Positions 1 through 9,304 of a DNA stretch of 64,000 nucleotides are shown here, one piece after another; the first letter of the stretch is position 1, and every line of letters begins with the position of its first letter. This DNA is from Macrococcus equipercicus (lineage in GTDB: Bacteria > Bacillota > Bacilli > Staphylococcales > Staphylococcaceae): NCBI RefSeq assembly GCF_004359525.2, contig NZ_SCWC02000006.1:26609-90608 (forward strand). Reading direction: 5' to 3'. A program made the position numbers and the translations under genes. The notes under the pieces were generated by a model that saw only the letters and a program-made list of their open reading frames with translations, was not told the DNA's origin and searched no databases.

Positions 1-98
1 AGTGCCACTTTGAAGATTTTCTGGCCGAACTTCTGACGGAGATGGTAGTTCCATGTATGATAGCGTTTATTGTCTAATGCATATTTAAATTGGTCCAT
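1..98 (-). CDS. ytqA: Radical SAM protein, TIGR01212/YtqA family (5' end only)
   Basis: Only the first 32 codons are inside the window; the gene runs off the left edge. The visible N-terminus contains the run NKRYHTWNYHLRQKFGQKIF, which I recognise as the conserved start of the YtqA-type radical SAM proteins; the cysteine cluster that would bind the iron-sulfur cluster lies beyond the edge. The ATG is preceded by AAAGGTGAG at good spacing. It is transcribed away from the MFS gene. Family identity is inferred from this short N-terminus alone. Confidence 0.75.
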   Translation of the reverse strand, partial: MDQFKYALDNKRYHTWNYHLRQKFGQKIFKVA

Positions 99-197
99 TA
101 TTCTCACCTTTCTTATTGTAGGATTTTAACATAAAACGTTGTACTGCGGTGAAAAAAAAGATAGGCTGTAAAGAGGAAGTAATGAGGAGCAGTGTTT

Positions 198-1355
198 ATG
201 CCACAAATAATATGGTTGTTAATTATAGGAATGGCGGTCAATGTCACAGGAGCAAGCTTCATCTGGCCGCTTAACACAATATACATACATGATGAACTGG
301 GAAAAAGCCTCAGCACGGCAGGATTTGTGCTGATGTTGAATTCCGGTGCATCGGTTGTCGGGAATTTAATCGGTGGCTCACTGTTCGATAGAATCGGCGG
401 TTACTTATCGACGCTTACCGGCATCATCATTGCACTGCTTAGTCTGGTCGGCATTGTTTTTCTTCATGGCTGGCCGTGGTATGCAGTCTGGCTTGTTGTG
501 CTCGGATTCGGTTCCGGTATGATTTTTCCGTCCATCTATGCGATGGCAGGAGCTGCATGGCCGGAAGGCGGTCGGAAAACATTCAATGCAATCTATTTAG
601 CGCAGAATATCGGGGTGGCAGTCGGTGCCTCTGCCGGTGGATTTGTCGCTGATTTAAAGTTCGAGTATATATTTCTCGCGAACCTGGCGCTCTATGTCGT
701 CTTCCTGCTCATAGCGGCGCTGGGCTATAGAGGTGTGCACGGCGGCAGTACAGCCGGCAGCCAGCTGAAAAGTGTCGGTGATGTGCGGGATAAGACGAGG
801 TTCAATGCATTGCTTCTTATATGTGTCATGTATTGTCTCTGCTGGATCGGCTATGTCCAGTGGCAGACAACAATCTCAAGTTACACGCAGGACATCGGCA
901 TCAGTCTGAAGCAGTACAGCTTCCTTTGGGCGCTGAACGGCATACTGATCATTGTCGGTCAGCCGTTCATTAATCCGGTTGTCAAACGCATGGCAGGCAG
1001 AATCAAGCAGCAGATAGCAGTCGGTATAGTAATATTTATTGTCTCATATATAGTGAGCAGTTTTGCTGAGTCGTTCTCATTGTTTATCATCGGCATGGCG
1101 ATATTGACACTTGGAGAGATGTTTGTCTGGCCGGCCGTGCCGACGATTGCCAATCAGCTGGCACCGGAAGGCAGGCTCGGTGTCTATCAGGGCATCGTCA
1201 ATTCAACAGCGACTTTAGGCCGGGCGATCGGACCACTGTTCGGTGGGATTATCGTTGATGCCTTTAATATGCAGACGATGTTCTATGTCATCATTGGTCT
1301 GCTGCTGATCGGGTTTTTCTTTCTAGCCGTGTATGATAAAAAACTGACTGACTGA
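198..1355 (+). CDS. MFS-type drug/metabolite efflux transporter
   Basis: An integral membrane protein of 385 residues with about twelve hydrophobic segments, the usual size for a major facilitator superfamily exporter. The first cytoplasmic loop has the MFS signature in the form GGSLFDRIGG (about residues 55-65), and the second half repeats the pattern. The frame is open from a GTG at 192, but GAGGAG at 184-189 is too close to that codon and ideally spaced for the ATG at 198, so I start there. It stands alone between the divergent ytqA and the convergent NERD gene, with its own terminator at 1361-1390. The substrate cannot be read from sequence. Confidence 0.85.
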   Translation: MPQIIWLLIIGMAVNVTGASFIWPLNTIYIHDELGKSLSTAGFVLMLNSGASVVGNLIGGSLFDRIGGYLSTLTGIIIALLSLVGIVFLHGWPWYAVWLVVLGFGSGMIFPSIYAMAGAAWPEGGRKTFNAIYLAQNIGVAVGASAGGFVADLKFEYIFLANLALYVVFLLIAALGYRGVHGGSTAGSQLKSVGDVRDKTRFNALLLICVMYCLCWIGYVQWQTTISSYTQDIGISLKQYSFLWALNGILIIVGQPFINPVVKRMAGRIKQQIAVGIVIFIVSYIVSSFAESFSLFIIGMAILTLGEMFVWPAVPTIANQLAPEGRLGVYQGIVNSTATLGRAIGPLFGGIIVDAFNMQTMFYVIIGLLLIGFFFLAVYDKKLTD

Positions 1356-1360
1356 TAATG

Positions 1361-1390
1361 AACCACACCATAACAGAGGTGTGGTTTTTT
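1361..1390 (+). terminator. Intrinsic terminator of the MFS gene
   Basis: A 9-bp perfect stem (AACCACACC with GGTGTGGTT) with an 8-nt loop, followed directly by a run of T. Confidence 0.85.
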
Positions 1391-1397
1391 GTGATGA

Positions 1398-1494
1398 TTG
1401 ATAAGGACAAATCTAAGGTTAGCAGGGGAGATTTGTCCGTATCCAGGAAAGATAAGGACAAATCCGAAAAAGCGGGAGTACATTTGTCCTTATT
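1398..1494. repeat. Two related hairpin repeats behind the NERD gene
   Basis: The unit GATAAGGACAAATC occurs twice in direct orientation (about 1400-1413 and 1451-1464). Each copy is followed by its inverted partner: GGACAAATCT 1405-1414 pairs with AGATTTGTCC 1429-1438, and ATAAGGACAAAT 1452-1463 pairs with ATTTGTCCTTAT 1482-1493. The two perfect hairpins (10 and 12 bp) therefore form a tandem pair in the 110 bases between the MFS terminator and the stop codon of the NERD gene. Neither is followed by a T run on either strand, so plain terminators are unlikely. Function unknown. Confidence 0.75.
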
Positions 1495-1516
1495 CCCATC
1501 AATCCTCTTAAATCTA

Positions 1517-2431
1517 TTATTTGCTGTTCGCAGGTTGATATGTTGTTGCGCGTTTATTACCGTGGGGTACGTAATAGTTCATTAAATAGCGTCTAATAGT
1601 TCGTTCAGAGACAAGTTTTAAACACCAGTCATGGATGGCCGGCACGGAAATAGGTAACTCAGGGAATAAAGTCCTAAAGTCATATAGAGCGATGTCCAGA
1701 AATTCTCTCGTAGTGAATGTTTTGCCGCAGCGGCAGCGGAAGTTCTTGTTGGTGGCTTTTGAAATGAGCTGGCTGCATGGACAGAAGACACCTCTTGCAG
1801 CCTGCTTATAGTCAAAAATAACGGTCTGTTCATATCTTGAATGAGTCAGTGCGTGTTTCATTAAAGTGCGGTGCAGAGCAGTATGGTCATAGGACATGGG
1901 GACGCGTGAACATTGTTGTAAAAACGGTGTGACGTCATGATACGTCAAGCAGCGATCATCCGGTGTAATGCCGTAAATCTTGCGGTCAGGGTTTGCGAAG
2001 ACGTGGTAATAGTAAGTAGAATAGTGCAGGTTGTTTCTCTCAAGCAGCAGCCGGAAAAGTTGTTTCGTCCGTACAGCCTGCTGACTGTATGTGATGATCT
2101 CTACATTTGAATCGAGGAAATAATAAGTGCAATTGCGGCAGATGATATCATGGTTCGTCCATTTAACCTCAAAAATATAAAGCTCGTCATGCATGATGAT
2201 GAGACAGTCAATCTGAAATTCTTTGCCCATCAGAGTGAGGACAAGATCGAAATAAATAATGGCTTCATCACAATTTTCAGCGACTGCACGAGCAAACCAT
2301 GTTTCTCCGCGGCTGCCATCCTGGTGTTTTCTGAGTTCCTTTGTTTCATGTTCAGTCAGTCCATGGCGCAGTAATTTCTGCTGCAGCAGGTAAGCAGTAC
2401 TATTTTGGGTAAACGGCTTGATGATGTCCAA
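1517..2431 (-). CDS. NERD (nuclease-related) domain protein with C-terminal zinc-ribbon-like and HTH-like segments
   Basis: A 304-residue protein. Residues about 35-125 carry the nuclease-related domain pattern: a GE pair (GSRGETWF), then QIDCLII and IFEVKW, i.e. the E...D...ExK arrangement of PD-(D/E)XK-type folds. Residues about 215-235 have CPC and CRC pairs typical of a small zinc-binding module, and the C-terminus (SERTIRRYL) looks like a helix-turn-helix. The start is a TTG; it is chosen because AAGGAGG sits 7 nt upstream and no ATG is available. It is a solitary gene between leuS and the MFS gene. NERD proteins are widespread in Firmicutes but their substrate is not known; nuclease activity here is inferred. 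Confidence 0.8.
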   Translation of the reverse strand: MDIIKPFTQNSTAYLLQQKLLRHGLTEHETKELRKHQDGSRGETWFARAVAENCDEAIIYFDLVLTLMGKEFQIDCLIIMHDELYIFEVKWTNHDIICRNCTYYFLDSNVEIITYSQQAVRTKQLFRLLLERNNLHYSTYYYHVFANPDRKIYGITPDDRCLTYHDVTPFLQQCSRVPMSYDHTALHRTLMKHALTHSRYEQTVIFDYKQAARGVFCPCSQLISKATNKNFRCRCGKTFTTREFLDIALYDFRTLFPELPISVPAIHDWCLKLVSERTIRRYLMNYYVPHGNKRATTYQPANSK

Positions 2432-2517
2432 TAATGTCCTCCTTCGTCTTCTCTCTTATATTAAAATGGAACGCGGCAACTAAACAGATGATAAATTTTT
2501 TAACTGCCAAAAATAAC

Positions 2518-2546
2518 TTGCACATTTTGCACCGGCATTTTATAGT
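2518..2546 (+). promoter_or_regulatory. SigA promoter of leuS
   Basis: TTGCAC at 2518-2523, 17-nt spacer, TATAGT at 2541-2546. Transcription would begin near 2553, immediately before the T-box leader. Confidence 0.75.
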
Positions 2547-2552
2547 AGAGAG

Positions 2553-2755
2553 TAACTGGAGTAGTAACTGAGACGTCATTCTAGAAGAGAGTCAGTGGTG
2601 GTGCGAACTGATAATGATGCCAGCGAACTTGCCGGAGTCTACATAACTGAATCACATTGAGCTGCACTGATAATGACAGTGAATTGCGGGTGGTACCGCG
2701 GTTGTCTATATGACAGTCGTCCCTCTTCCAGGGATGACTGTCTTTATTTATTTTA
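2553..2755 (+). promoter_or_regulatory. T-box leader of leuS (specifier CUU, leucine)
   Basis: The leader has the T-box architecture: the conserved stem I segment GAGAGTCAGTGG near 2587, the specifier region GCGAACTTGCC with CTT (Leu) at 2628-2630, the T-box sequence GGGTGGTACCGCGG around 2688-2702, and a terminator hairpin (GACAGTC...GACTGTC with a T-rich tail) at 2712-2755. Uncharged tRNA-Leu should pair with the specifier and with TGGT in the T-box and allow read-through into leuS. The specifier position matches that of the second T-box in this window, before tyrS, where the same place carries TAC. Confidence 0.93.
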
Positions 2756-2768
2756 AGGAGGAAAACAG

Positions 2769-5183
2769 ATGAACTTTAACCATAATGAAATCGAGAAGAA
2801 ATGGCAGCAATACTGGGCTGAGAATAAGACATTCAAAACAGAAGATGATTCAACGAAGAAGAAATTCTACGCCCTGGATATGTTTCCATATCCATCAGGC
2901 GCGGGTCTGCACGTCGGACATCCGGAAGGTTATACAGCGACGGATATTATTTCCCGCTTCAAACGCATGCAGGGCTACAATGTCCTTCATCCGATGGGCT
3001 GGGATGCTTTCGGTCTGCCTGCTGAACAGTACGCGATTGATACAGGGAATGACCCTGCTGAATTCACGCTGAAAAATATTCAGACATTCAAACGTCAGAT
3101 TCAGGAGCTCGGCTTCAGCTATGACTGGGACCGTGAAGTCAACACGACGGACCCTGCTTATTATAAATGGACGCAGTGGATCTTCATTCAGCTCTACAAC
3201 AAAGGGCTTGCTTATGTTGATGAAGTCCCGGTCAACTGGTGTCCGGCACTTGGTACTGTGCTGTCCAATGAAGAAGTCATTGACGGTGTCTCAGAGCGGG
3301 GCGGCCATCCGGTAGTCCGTAAGCCGATGCGTCAATGGGTGCTGAAAATCACAGAATACGCTGACCGTCTGCTGGAAGACTTAGAGGACCTTGACTGGCC
3401 GGAATCACTGAAAGACATGCAGCGTAACTGGATCGGCCGTTCAGAAGGTGCGGAAGTGACGTTCGCCATCCATGGCACTGACCAAACATTTGATGTCTTT
3501 ACGACTCGTCCTGATACGATCTACGGTGCGACGTACGCAGTCCTTTCACCGGAGCACGCGCTTGTTGAGGCGATCACGACTGATGAACAGCATGACGCTA
3601 TCAAAGCCTATCAGGAGCAGGCCGCGCGTAAGTCCGACCTTGAACGGACGGACCTTGCTAAAGATAAATCAGGTGTCTTCACAGGTGCTTATGCTATCAA
3701 TCCGTTTACGCAGCAGGAGATGCCGATCTGGATTTCAGATTACGTTCTTGCTTCTTACGGTACAGGCGCTATTATGGCGGTGCCGGCTCACGACGAACGC
3801 GATTATGACTTCGCCAAGCAGTTCGGTCTTGACATCATTCCAGTGCTTGAAGGCGGCGATATCACACAGGAAGCCTTCACAGGTGACAGCCCGCACATCA
3901 ACTCAGGTGAACTGGACGGGCTGAACAAGGAAGACGGCATCTCTAAAGCAATCGAGATGCTGGAAGCTAAAAACATCGGCACGAAAAAAGTCAGCTATAA
4001 ACTGCGCGACTGGCTGTTCTCACGTCAGCGTTACTGGGGTGAACCGATTCCAGTCATCACATGGGAAGATGGCACGATGACGACTGTACCGGAAGACGAG
4101 CTGCCGCTCATGCTGCCGAAAACAGATAAAATCAAGCCATCAGGTACAGGAGAATCACCGCTTGCGGTCATTGAAGACTTTGTCAATGTCACTGACCCTG
4201 TAACAGGCATGACAGGCCGCCGCGAAACGAATACTATGCCGCAATGGGCAGGCAGCTGCTGGTATTACATCCGCTATATCGACCCGCATAATGATGAGAT
4301 GATCGCAGATCCGAAGAAACTTGAGGAATGGCTGCCGGTCGACTTGTACATCGGCGGGGCGGAGCACGCGGTGCTGCATTTACTGTACGCACGTTTCTGG
4401 CATAAAGTACTGTATGACATCGGTGTTGTGACAACGAAAGAACCGTTCCAGAAGCTTGTCAATCAGGGAATGATCCTCGGTGAGGGGAACGAGAAGATGA
4501 GCAAGTCAAAAGGCAACGTCGTCAATCCTGATGATATCGTCAACTCACATGGTGCTGATACGCTGCGTCTTTATGAGATGTTCATGGGACCGCTTGAAGC
4601 ATCCATTGCCTGGAATACGACAGGCGTCGACGGTGCCCGTCGATTCCTTGACCGTGTTTACCGTCTGTTGATCACTGAGCAGGGCACGGTGTCCGCTAAA
4701 GTGACGGCAGACGCTGCACCGGCGCTTGATAAAGTCTATAATCAGACTGTTAAAAAAGTGACGGAAGACTACGAGACACTCGGCTTCAATACTGCGATTT
4801 CTCAGCTGATGGTGTTCATCAATGAATGCTATAAGCAGGAGCAGCTCAACGTCCGTTATGTCGAAGGATTCGTGAAGATGCTGGCACCGATTGCGCCGCA
4901 CATCGCAGAAGAGCTGTGGCAGAAGCTGGGTCATACAGAGACGATCACTTATGCAGAGTGGCCGACTTATGATGAAAGCAAGCTCGTGGATGATGAAGTG
5001 GAGATTGTCATTCAAGTGAACGGCAAAATGAAACTTAAAAAACTGATCGCCAAAGACACGGCGAAAGAAACGATGGAAGCACTGGCGCTAGAAGAGCAGG
5101 AGATTAAAGCAGCGATTGACGGTAAGACAGTGCGCAAAGTCATTGCAGTACCTAATAAATTAGTCAATATCGTGGCGAACTAG
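2769..5183 (+). CDS. leuS: Leucyl-tRNA synthetase
   Basis: Attaches leucine to tRNA-Leu in the cytoplasm. The 804-residue length is normal for bacterial LeuRS. The class I signatures are present: HIGH as HVGH at residues 48-51 ([12 protein letters not shown]) and KMSKS as KMSKSKGN at about residue 576. The editing (CP1) domain occupies roughly residues 220-420, including the threonine-rich [12 protein letters not shown] and the later [15 protein letters not shown]. The anticodon-binding region and the small C-terminal domain follow. AAGGAGG is well placed before the ATG. Expression is controlled by the T-box leader, and the rhodanese gene follows after 8 nt. Confidence 0.98.
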   Translation: MNFNHNEIEKKWQQYWAENKTFKTEDDSTKKKFYALDMFPYPSGAGLHVGHPEGYTATDIISRFKRMQGYNVLHPMGWDAFGLPAEQYAIDTGNDPAEFTLKNIQTFKRQIQELGFSYDWDREVNTTDPAYYKWTQWIFIQLYNKGLAYVDEVPVNWCPALGTVLSNEEVIDGVSERGGHPVVRKPMRQWVLKITEYADRLLEDLEDLDWPESLKDMQRNWIGRSEGAEVTFAIHGTDQTFDVFTTRPDTIYGATYAVLSPEHALVEAITTDEQHDAIKAYQEQAARKSDLERTDLAKDKSGVFTGAYAINPFTQQEMPIWISDYVLASYGTGAIMAVPAHDERDYDFAKQFGLDIIPVLEGGDITQEAFTGDSPHINSGELDGLNKEDGISKAIEMLEAKNIGTKKVSYKLRDWLFSRQRYWGEPIPVITWEDGTMTTVPEDELPLMLPKTDKIKPSGTGESPLAVIEDFVNVTDPVTGMTGRRETNTMPQWAGSCWYYIRYIDPHNDEMIADPKKLEEWLPVDLYIGGAEHAVLHLLYARFWHKVLYDIGVVTTKEPFQKLVNQGMILGEGNEKMSKSKGNVVNPDDIVNSHGADTLRLYEMFMGPLEASIAWNTTGVDGARRFLDRVYRLLITEQGTVSAKVTADAAPALDKVYNQTVKKVTEDYETLGFNTAISQLMVFINECYKQEQLNVRYVEGFVKMLAPIAPHIAEELWQKLGHTETITYAEWPTYDESKLVDDEVEIVIQVNGKMKLKKLIAKDTAKETMEALALEEQEIKAAIDGKTVRKVIAVPNKLVNIVAN

Positions 5184-5191
5184 GAGGATTT

Positions 5192-5482
5192 ATGACTTAC
5201 GAAATTACAGCCGGTGAACTCATAAGGAAACTGGAACAAGGCGAGATTCCTAATATCATTGACATTCGTGAAGATTTTGAAGTGCAGATGGGGATGCTGG
5301 ATGCAGCTGTCCACATTCCAATGAATGAAATTCCGGATAATATGCATACGCTGAAAGTGAATGAACCTTATTATATTTTATGCGCGCATGGTATTAGAAG
5401 CGAGAAAGTCACCGAGTATTTAAGAGAGCATGATTTCAACGCTTATAATGTCATCGGCGGCATGGCAGCGATTACGCGATAA
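5192..5482 (+). CDS. Single-domain rhodanese-like protein
   Basis: A 96-residue protein made of one rhodanese domain: the typical NIIDIREDFEVQMGML near residue 25, a proline-containing IPMNEIP loop, and the active-site loop YILCAHGIRS with the catalytic cysteine at about residue 66. It could carry persulfide sulfur between cysteine desulfurases and acceptors. It lies 8 nt behind leuS with its own AGGAGG and is probably co-transcribed with it, a pairing also seen in staphylococci. The physiological acceptor cannot be told from sequence. Confidence 0.9.
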   Translation: MTYEITAGELIRKLEQGEIPNIIDIREDFEVQMGMLDAAVHIPMNEIPDNMHTLKVNEPYYILCAHGIRSEKVTEYLREHDFNAYNVIGGMAAITR

Positions 5483-5484
5483 AA

Positions 5485-5526
5485 ACAAAGCGATGAGTGG
5501 GGACTGTCCTCACTCATCGCTTTGTT
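5485..5526. terminator. Bidirectional terminator between the rhodanese and flavoprotein genes
   Basis: A perfect stem of about 16 bp (AACAAAGCGATGAGTG paired with CACTCATCGCTTTGTT), A-rich before and T-rich after, lying between two converging genes. Confidence 0.9.
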
Positions 5527-5531
5527 TATCA

Positions 5532-6791
5532 TTATAGTTGAGTCGCTGTCCGGCAGTTAAAACCTGCCACGTAGCCGGTGACGAGTGCACTTGTAATATT
5601 ATAGCCGCCGGTATAGCCATGAATATCGAGCACTTCCCCGCAGAAGTACAAGTTATCATGGAGCTTTGACTGCATCATCGACGGGACAATTTCTTTGACC
5701 GACACACCGCCTCCTGTGACGAATGCTTTATCAATCGACAATGTGCCGTTCACGGTAAAGGTGAAGTTTTTGAGCAGTTCAATGAACCGGGCGAGCGCTT
5801 CTTTCTTCACATGATGCGCTGTTAAGTCAAGGTTGACGCCGGCCTGCTCCAGTAGAAAGAGCAGCCAGCGTTCCTGCATCAGTCCTTTCAGGCTGTTCTT
5901 CAGCGCTTTGTCCGGCATGCTGGTTAAGAGCTGGTCGATACGCTGCGTTAATTCATGCAGTGACACAGCCGGGAAGCTGTCGATGGTCATGTTGATCTCC
6001 TGCTTCTTCTGACGCTCTTGTTCTTTGTAGACAAACTGTGAGCAGCGCAGTGCAGCCGGACCGGATATACCGAAATGGGTGAACAGCATATCCATCTGAT
6101 GTGTCACAGCCGGCCTGCCGTTTTTCTTCAGCACACTTAAGGCGACATTCTGCAGGCTCAGTCCCTGCAGCACCTTAGATTTAATAAAAGGTTCCCGCGA
6201 AGTGATCGGTACTTCAGTCGGGAACAAGTCCGTGATCGTATGCCCGGCCTGCTGAGCAAAAATATAGCCGTCACCGGTCGAGCCGGTCTGCGGCACACTT
6301 TTACCGCCTGTTGCGATGATGACTTGTGCCGCCTTGATATCTTCTCCAGCTGCTTTAACGCCGATGATCCGGCCGTCGTCAAACAGCAGTGACTCTACTT
6401 TGACATCGGTTCTGATGTCGACTTTATTGTCTTTCAAGTGAGTGAGCAGTGTATTCACTACGTCTTTCGCATTGTTCGATACCGGGAACATACGGCCGTG
6501 GTCTTCTTCTTTCAGTTTGACACTGCGTGATTCGAAGTACTGGATAATACTTTCGTTGTCAAATGTATTGAAGGCGCTGTAAAGAAAGCGGCCGTTGCCC
6601 GGAATATGTTTGATGATCTCTTCATAAGGCAGCCGGTTGGTGACGTTGCAGCGGCCGCCGCCGGAGATCTGGAGTTTGCGGCCGAGCTGATTCTTCTTGT
6701 CGATCAGCAGCACCCGGTCGCCGGATTCACTTGCACTGATGGCAGCCATCAGCCCGCTTGGACCGCCGCCGATTACAATTGTCTGATACAT
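5532..6791 (-). CDS. NAD(P)/FAD-dependent oxidoreductase, HI0933/YtfP family
   Basis: A 419-residue flavoprotein. The N-terminus is an FAD-binding Rossmann motif ([15 protein letters not shown], residues 6-20), followed by [16 protein letters not shown] at about 37-52, the hallmark of the HI0933 family; a further nucleotide-binding stretch ([11 protein letters not shown]) is at about 158 and the C-terminal [18 protein letters not shown] closes the FAD site. The family includes a proposed 3-dehydro-bile-acid reductase-like group, but the substrate in cocci is unknown. AAGGAG precedes the ATG. It is divergent from murJ across 102 bases that contain a 28-bp operator-like palindrome. Confidence 0.88.
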   Translation of the reverse strand: MYQTIVIGGGPSGLMAAISASESGDRVLLIDKKNQLGRKLQISGGGRCNVTNRLPYEEIIKHIPGNGRFLYSAFNTFDNESIIQYFESRSVKLKEEDHGRMFPVSNNAKDVVNTLLTHLKDNKVDIRTDVKVESLLFDDGRIIGVKAAGEDIKAAQVIIATGGKSVPQTGSTGDGYIFAQQAGHTITDLFPTEVPITSREPFIKSKVLQGLSLQNVALSVLKKNGRPAVTHQMDMLFTHFGISGPAALRCSQFVYKEQERQKKQEINMTIDSFPAVSLHELTQRIDQLLTSMPDKALKNSLKGLMQERWLLFLLEQAGVNLDLTAHHVKKEALARFIELLKNFTFTVNGTLSIDKAFVTGGGVSVKEIVPSMMQSKLHDNLYFCGEVLDIHGYTGGYNITSALVTGYVAGFNCRTATQL

Positions 6792-6838
6792 AAAGTTCTC
6801 CTTTTCATTATGTTATTGATATAAAAGTAGTGTATCGC

Positions 6839-6866
6839 AACTAAAGATGATAAGATATCTTTAGTT
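6839..6866. promoter_or_regulatory. Operator-like inverted repeat between divergent genes
   Basis: AACTAAAGAT (6839-6848) and ATCTTTAGTT (6857-6866) form a perfect 10-bp inverted repeat separated by 8 nt (centre-to-centre 18 bp). It lies in the shared upstream region of the flavoprotein and murJ genes, without a T run, so a dimeric repressor site is more likely than a terminator. No regulator is identified. Confidence 0.45.
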
Positions 6867-6893
6867 TAAATCTAGAAAGTTAGGGATGAAAAT

Positions 6894-8534
6894 ATGTCAC
6901 AAAGTAGTTCGCTGGTCCGCAGTACATTCATACTGACCGCCAGTATATTCATTACAAAGATCCTCGGGATATTGTACGTTATCCCATTCTACGCCATCAT
7001 CGGCGGAGAAAGAAATCTTGCCCCGTACAACTATGCCTATAATCCTTATACGGTTATGCTCGTTGTTGCCGGTGCAGGTGTTCCGCTTGCTGTCGCCAAA
7101 TATGTCTCGAAGTACAATGCGATAGGTGCTTATAAAGTCAGCCAGAAGCTGTACAAATCAAGCCTTATCGTCATGTCGCTGACCGGCCTTCTTGGTTTTA
7201 TCATTTTATATTTACTGGCGCCGACCATTGCAGAAGCAACACTTGCTAAGCATAGTACAGCGGCCGGCAGCAATTCATGGAATACAGGAGATATCACTGA
7301 GATCATCCGCGTCATTTCTGTCGCTGTTATTTTCATACCGTTTCTTGCAACATTCAGAGGGATTTTCCAGGGCTATGATTCAATGGGCCCGACTGCTGTC
7401 TCTACAGTCATCGAACAAGTTGCCCGTATCGTCTTTCTTCTCGGCGGTGCGTTAATCGTCATCAAATACATGGGGAAAAATATTCTGCTGGCAAACGAAG
7501 TCGCAACATTCGCGGCTGCTATCGGTGCAGTTTTTGCATTGTTGACGCTGTGGTACTACTGGCGTAAAAGAAAGCCGCATATTGAGCGGATGATTGAGAA
7601 TGATCATACTCATACGACGGTCAGCTACCGCGCAATGTATAAAGAGATACTGCTTTACAGTGTGCCGTTCGTCATTGTCAGTCTTTGTTTCCCGCTTTAC
7701 TTGATTATCGATCAGTTCACACACAACAAAGGTCTTGATATAGCGGGCGTACCTGCAGAAATGCACGATCCGCTGCTGACCATGCTGAACTTAACGACAA
7801 ATAAACTCGTCATGATCCCGACATCACTTGCTTCTGGTTTTGCGATCAGCCTTGTACCGGCGATTACCCGCGCTCATGCTTCCGGGCAGATCCGGGCGAT
7901 GCATCATCAGATCAGAACGTCTCTTGGCCTGCTCATGTTTCTGACGGTACCAGCGTCACTAGGTATCATGGTACTTGCGGCACCGCTTTATACGTCATTC
8001 TATAGCTTCGACGCAGCAGCCAACCATATTCTCTACTTCTATGCACCAGTCGGCATTTTAATTGCATTACTATCAGTGACCTCTGCCATGCTGCAAGGTA
8101 TTGATAAACAGGCGATGACCGTCTGGATTGTTATCGGTTCACTGGTGATTAAGGCGTTGATCAATCTGCCGCTGATTGTGATGTTCCATACAGTGGGCGC
8201 TGTGTTCGGCACAGCAATCGCTCTGACCGCTGCAATTATTTGCAATCTTTTAGTCATCAAAAAGTATGCCCGTTTCAAATTCAGCTCGACTTTCACAGAG
8301 ATGTCTCAAATACTGCTCTACAGTCTGCTGATGGTCTTTGCAGTGGAACTCGTCTACCTTGTCCTGATTCATTTTATGAGCGTCGCGAATAAATTCGAAG
8401 CGCTGCTGATTGTCATCATCTGTGCCGTGATCGGCGCACTGGTCTACGGTTATATTTCCTTGAGATCAGGACTGGCAGAAAGATATCTCGGTGCCCGTGT
8501 TGCGAAACTCAGCCGCAAAGTAGGACGTGCATGA
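6894..8534 (+). CDS. murJ: Lipid II flippase, MurJ/YtgP type (MOP superfamily)
   Basis: A polytopic membrane protein of 546 residues with about fourteen hydrophobic segments, matching the YtgP-type polysaccharide transporter family. The corresponding protein of Staphylococcus aureus, located in the same neighbourhood, is the essential lipid II flippase. Its role would be to move the lipid-linked peptidoglycan precursor across the membrane. The N-terminal helix with TFILTASIFITKILGILYVIPFY is typical. AGGGATG lies before the ATG. The last four bases (ATGA) overlap the start of the pseudouridine synthase gene, indicating translational coupling. Confidence 0.88.
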   Translation: MSQSSSLVRSTFILTASIFITKILGILYVIPFYAIIGGERNLAPYNYAYNPYTVMLVVAGAGVPLAVAKYVSKYNAIGAYKVSQKLYKSSLIVMSLTGLLGFIILYLLAPTIAEATLAKHSTAAGSNSWNTGDITEIIRVISVAVIFIPFLATFRGIFQGYDSMGPTAVSTVIEQVARIVFLLGGALIVIKYMGKNILLANEVATFAAAIGAVFALLTLWYYWRKRKPHIERMIENDHTHTTVSYRAMYKEILLYSVPFVIVSLCFPLYLIIDQFTHNKGLDIAGVPAEMHDPLLTMLNLTTNKLVMIPTSLASGFAISLVPAITRAHASGQIRAMHHQIRTSLGLLMFLTVPASLGIMVLAAPLYTSFYSFDAAANHILYFYAPVGILIALLSVTSAMLQGIDKQAMTVWIVIGSLVIKALINLPLIVMFHTVGAVFGTAIALTAAIICNLLVIKKYARFKFSSTFTEMSQILLYSLLMVFAVELVYLVLIHFMSVANKFEALLIVIICAVIGALVYGYISLRSGLAERYLGARVAKLSRKVGRA

Positions 8535-9238
8535 GATTAGACAAGTTTCTGGCCAATGCCGGCTGCGGCACCCGCACGGAAGTAAAACAGCTCATCAAAA
8601 AAGGGCGGGTCACAGTAAACGGTGAGACAGTTAAGAAAGCTGATATGAAGATAGACCATGCTGCCGGCACTGTGGCTGTTAACGGTGAGGTCGTGCTCTA
8701 TGAGCCTGTTGTCTATTTAATGCTGAATAAACCACAGGGCGTCATCAGCGCGACCGAAGATGCGCGGCATGATACAGTCGTTGACTTGCTGCCCGATTAC
8801 CGGCACTATGACCTGCACCCGGTCGGCAGGCTGGACAAAGATACGGAAGGGCTGCTTATACTGACAAATGACGGGCAGTTCAGCCACGAAGTGCTCAGTC
8901 CGAGGAAACACGTCGACAAAACGTATTACGCGAGAATTGACGGACGTGTCACAGCCGAGACAATCACACAGTTCAATGAAGGTCTTATACTGGATGACGG
9001 CTATAAAACGATGCCTGCCCGGTTGAAGATAGTGACGTCCGGTGGTATAAGTGAAGTCGAAGTGACGATTCAGGAAGGTAAGTTTCATCAAGTAAAGCGT
9101 ATGTTCAGTGCAGTCGGTATGACCGTCAGCTACTTACAACGTATCCAGATGGGCGGCCTGCCGCTTGACCGCTCGCTTCAGCCCGGCCAGTACAAATTGC
9201 TGACGGCTGAGGATATAAATCGGGTGAAAAATAAATAA
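8531..9238 (+). CDS. Ribosomal small subunit pseudouridine synthase, RsuA/RluB family
   Basis: A 235-residue RNA-modifying enzyme. Residues 1-60 form an S4 RNA-binding domain (MRLDKFLANAGCGTRTEVKQ). The catalytic loop is GRLDKDTEGLLILTNDG (about residues 97-113), in which the aspartate of GRLDKDT is the nucleophile of the family, followed by the RsuA/RluB pattern KTYYARIDG and KFHQVKRMF. It would convert a uridine of 16S rRNA to pseudouridine; the exact position is assumed from family membership. It overlaps murJ by 4 bases, and no terminator is seen before the next promoter. Confidence 0.9.
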   Translation: MRLDKFLANAGCGTRTEVKQLIKKGRVTVNGETVKKADMKIDHAAGTVAVNGEVVLYEPVVYLMLNKPQGVISATEDARHDTVVDLLPDYRHYDLHPVGRLDKDTEGLLILTNDGQFSHEVLSPRKHVDKTYYARIDGRVTAETITQFNEGLILDDGYKTMPARLKIVTSGGISEVEVTIQEGKFHQVKRMFSAVGMTVSYLQRIQMGGLPLDRSLQPGQYKLLTAEDINRVKNK

Positions 9239-9242
9239 GAGC

Positions 9243-9267
9243 GTTTAGCAGTTCGATGTAAGGGTAT
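9243..9267 (+). promoter_or_regulatory. SigB-type promoter
   Basis: GTTTAG at 9243-9248, 13-nt spacer, GGGTAT at 9262-9267, matching the general-stress sigma factor consensus (GTTTWW/GGGWAW). It lies 37 bp before the start of the small YtxH-like gene. Confidence 0.7.
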
Positions 9268-9304
9268 ATTTAATTTATAAATCTTACAGACGAGGTGTTT
9301 GACT

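Noticed and set aside
1358..1585. A 75-codon frame running through the MFS terminator and the hairpin repeats
   Set aside because: It starts inside the MFS terminator stem and has no ribosome binding site; the DKDKS-GDLS peptide pattern is just the repeat translated.
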